Origin: Ruminiclostridium sp.
GTDB lineage: Bacteria > Bacillota_A > Clostridia > Oscillospirales > Oscillospiraceae
Reading direction: 5' to 3'
Assembly (NCBI GenBank): GCA_017521345.1
Contig: JAFXCU010000184.1
Location: forward strand, 1-7,528
Length of the DNA stretch: 7,528 nt
Translations under genes and position numbers: made by a program
Notes under the pieces: generated by a model
Database searches by the model: none
Told to the model about the DNA's origin: nothing
What the model saw: only the letters and a program-made list of their open reading frames with translations
Shown: positions 7,201-7,528 of the stretch, piece by piece
Layout of the letters: each line of letters begins with the position of its first letter
Numbering within the stretch: position 1 is the first letter of the stretch

Positions 7201-7528
7201 TGGCAATTGGACAGGAAATGAAATGGACAGTGCGGATGCTCGTGTCGAGATTCCGGGCGTGTTCAAAAAGGAACTCACTGAGGAGTATGACGGGCATACA
7301 GCGCACTATACCATCACCGTTAACGAAGCCAAGCTCACCCTAACGGAGGATGGGAACACGCTTACCATTGTGGATACCATGACGGATACCCTGGCGTATA
7401 TCAGCGGTTCCCTTGTGATCACGACCGATGACGGCAACGGGGTCACGGAAACGCTCGTGCAGGATGAGGATTTCACGGCCGTATACGACAGCGATGCGCA
7501 TACGCTGGATATCGTGCTGCTCAATCCT
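4256..7528 (+). CDS. Giant CHAP-domain surface adhesin, 5' part (runs off the window)
   Basis: The frame is open from the ATG at 4256 (AAAGGAGG 7 bases before it) to the last base: 1091 codons, no stop. Residues 15-24 are basic and about 25-47 form a membrane segment ending in YALILPAITLEN; it may be a signal peptide or an uncleaved anchor. Residues 54-200 hold seven H-x-H-x3-C repeats. About 222-385 are a CHAP amidase-like domain, with probable catalytic C274 in DWCAMFVSFC, H337 in SDHVGLV and polar N361 in IEGNCSN. CHAP enzymes cut cell-wall peptide bonds. Residues 386-418 are an acidic, Pro-containing linker. Residues about 424-1091 form successive beta-rich modules in the style of MSCRAMM/SpaA-type adhesins, with repeated signatures such as ENRVTFEG, AATLQNKV and IVDTMTDTLAYISGSL. 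Extra Cys/His clusters lie at 727-734 and 897-937. The remainder probably adds more adhesin or Cna-B modules and a C-terminal anchor, which cannot be seen here. It should be displayed on the cell surface, exported with the help of the upstream peptidase. Codon use becomes less GC-rich in the middle of the gene. Confidence 0.88.
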   Translation, partial: MEHGLLSRAIEYINRQRQKRRWQKAVTAMAAVVVFCTTYALILPAITLENRVFCGQEAHLHDGDCYGQVLICELPEAKAHTHTDGCYQTDSTLVCTLSESAGHTHTDACRATETHLTCTSTEEGHQHGDGCYTTTTEVVCGLEESAGHTHGEACWQHTKTLICTQSTEVPEGGHIHGEACYGPSQEPTCGMTEHEHEDACYVDLEADRETAAQWERTFSDVELTGEFPADVLAIAETQLGYTESKDNYIKNDEGRKLGYSRYGAWYGDPYGDWCAMFVSFCLHYAEVPDEAFPLEANCQRWILELSQRDLYRTAGTYTPEAGDLIFFNWDEQPDSDHVGLVKEVALDRAGEPVRIETIEGNCSNQVKTRTYSLDDRSIMGYGELPEGEEETEEPLGPEEPEGPVNPENGAIVEEEHSDDGFVSWETLLEAVKEADISNGPVVYIFGRNKEEVPAAISEGEQRTRGVMMFAARETNVTDLKTYLNNHGGSYFYTLTDTNNEELPKDNAGNYIVTEGTTYRLTLSITSPDGFLPGTYQYQLPEGLTVDGGTGIFRINGEEVGTWTVADDGLMMLVFNQNMDSKTQVTISAMMGAAFHGIDQTIPFDGTISVVVKPPPVLTDPTKLNKWGYQGDGSEDSPDPGKIYWTIELIGGKDSQIPGSTITDAFVTQNQSYTQSDLDGGLTFMASQRDPATGVEIGWHEWNVSFDDVTWNEDGSWSYKIPEIVTTCRWCKDLHLGNEGWYYWVKYSVTPDRTNEVGSVAYENRVTFEGQSVYGWSSMMHGQSTAEIVKEGVFRGDAENGSFVWDLNLTVPGRQPGNKGDYFWYLWDSMKIKDDNDNEIYVHNDLDLAVVTATWNGQRYQVPKVEEATGNEPFAWRNSWSSDHNDGIYNGREIELLHRCDCTAESCPNWNEEGYSCNSVYWYVRPESGWGPSDYCHCWTVEGETNFTFTYETDDPEILAQYGGTGSTIRNAATLQNKVKGPDGNWTGNEMDSADARVEIPGVFKKELTEEYDGHTAHYTITVNEAKLTLTEDGNTLTIVDTMTDTLAYISGSLVITTDDGNGVTETLVQDEDFTAVYDSDAHTLDIVLLNP
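4415..4855 (+). repeat. Seven Cys/His protein repeats within the surface protein
   Basis: Protein residues 54-200 repeat the pattern C-x(4-10)-H-x-H-x3-C seven times. The H-x-H-x3-C cores are HLHDGDC (59-65), HTHTDGC (80-86), HTHTDAC (103-109), HQHGDGC (125-131), HTHGEAC (148-154), HIHGEAC (174-180) and HEHEDAC (194-200). The period is about 20-26 residues, and a leading Cys precedes each unit (54, 72, 95, 118, 140, 163, 189). Each unit thus offers two Cys and two His, enough for one metal ion such as zinc, or a ladder of disulfides. DNA copies are diverged, so this is an old repeat kept at protein level. It lies between the membrane segment and the CHAP domain, like a stalk. Confidence 0.8.

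Overview
The window looks like a piece of a GC-rich, Gram-positive Clostridia genome, most likely a gut Oscillospiraceae-type bacterium. This is inferred from the strong AAAGGAGG-type ribosome binding sites, a PdaB-like deacetylase start, a LytS-class kinase paired with a regulator carrying a SARP-like DNA-binding domain, and a giant CHAP/adhesin surface protein. No marker gene fixes the species. The DNA is densely coding; the longest gap between genes is about 205 bases.

The left half (1-2902) is read on the minus strand. A membrane sensor kinase (1154-2902) is followed by its response regulator (345-1157), which overlaps it by 4 bases. About 110 bases further on is a broken polysaccharide deacetylase (48-233) that stops just after its first catalytic-domain motif, close to the window edge. 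The kinase has an outer beta-rich domain, seven membrane segments and a cytoplasmic LytS/YesM-type kinase core.

The right half (3108-7528) is read on the plus strand and looks like one operon: a small coiled-coil protein, a type I signal peptidase, and the first 1091 codons of a very large surface protein whose 3' end lies outside the window. In order, that protein has a basic N-terminus and one membrane segment, seven Cys/His-rich repeats (H-x-H-x3-C), a CHAP amidase-like domain, an acidic linker, and several beta-sandwich adhesin-like modules with two further Cys/His clusters. The peptidase probably serves the secretion of this protein.

The divergent region between the halves (2903-3107) holds a good -10 box for the kinase operon. 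It also holds two pairs of 7-base direct repeats, each pair with an 11-base period, which closely resemble the PHO box bound by PhoB. They sit where an activator of the surface-protein operon should bind. Either a PhoB-type regulator or the neighbouring SARP-like regulator could use them. Two abutting inverted repeats lie between the peptidase and the surface-protein gene; the first has the shape of a terminator for transcription running leftward, opposite to the genes.
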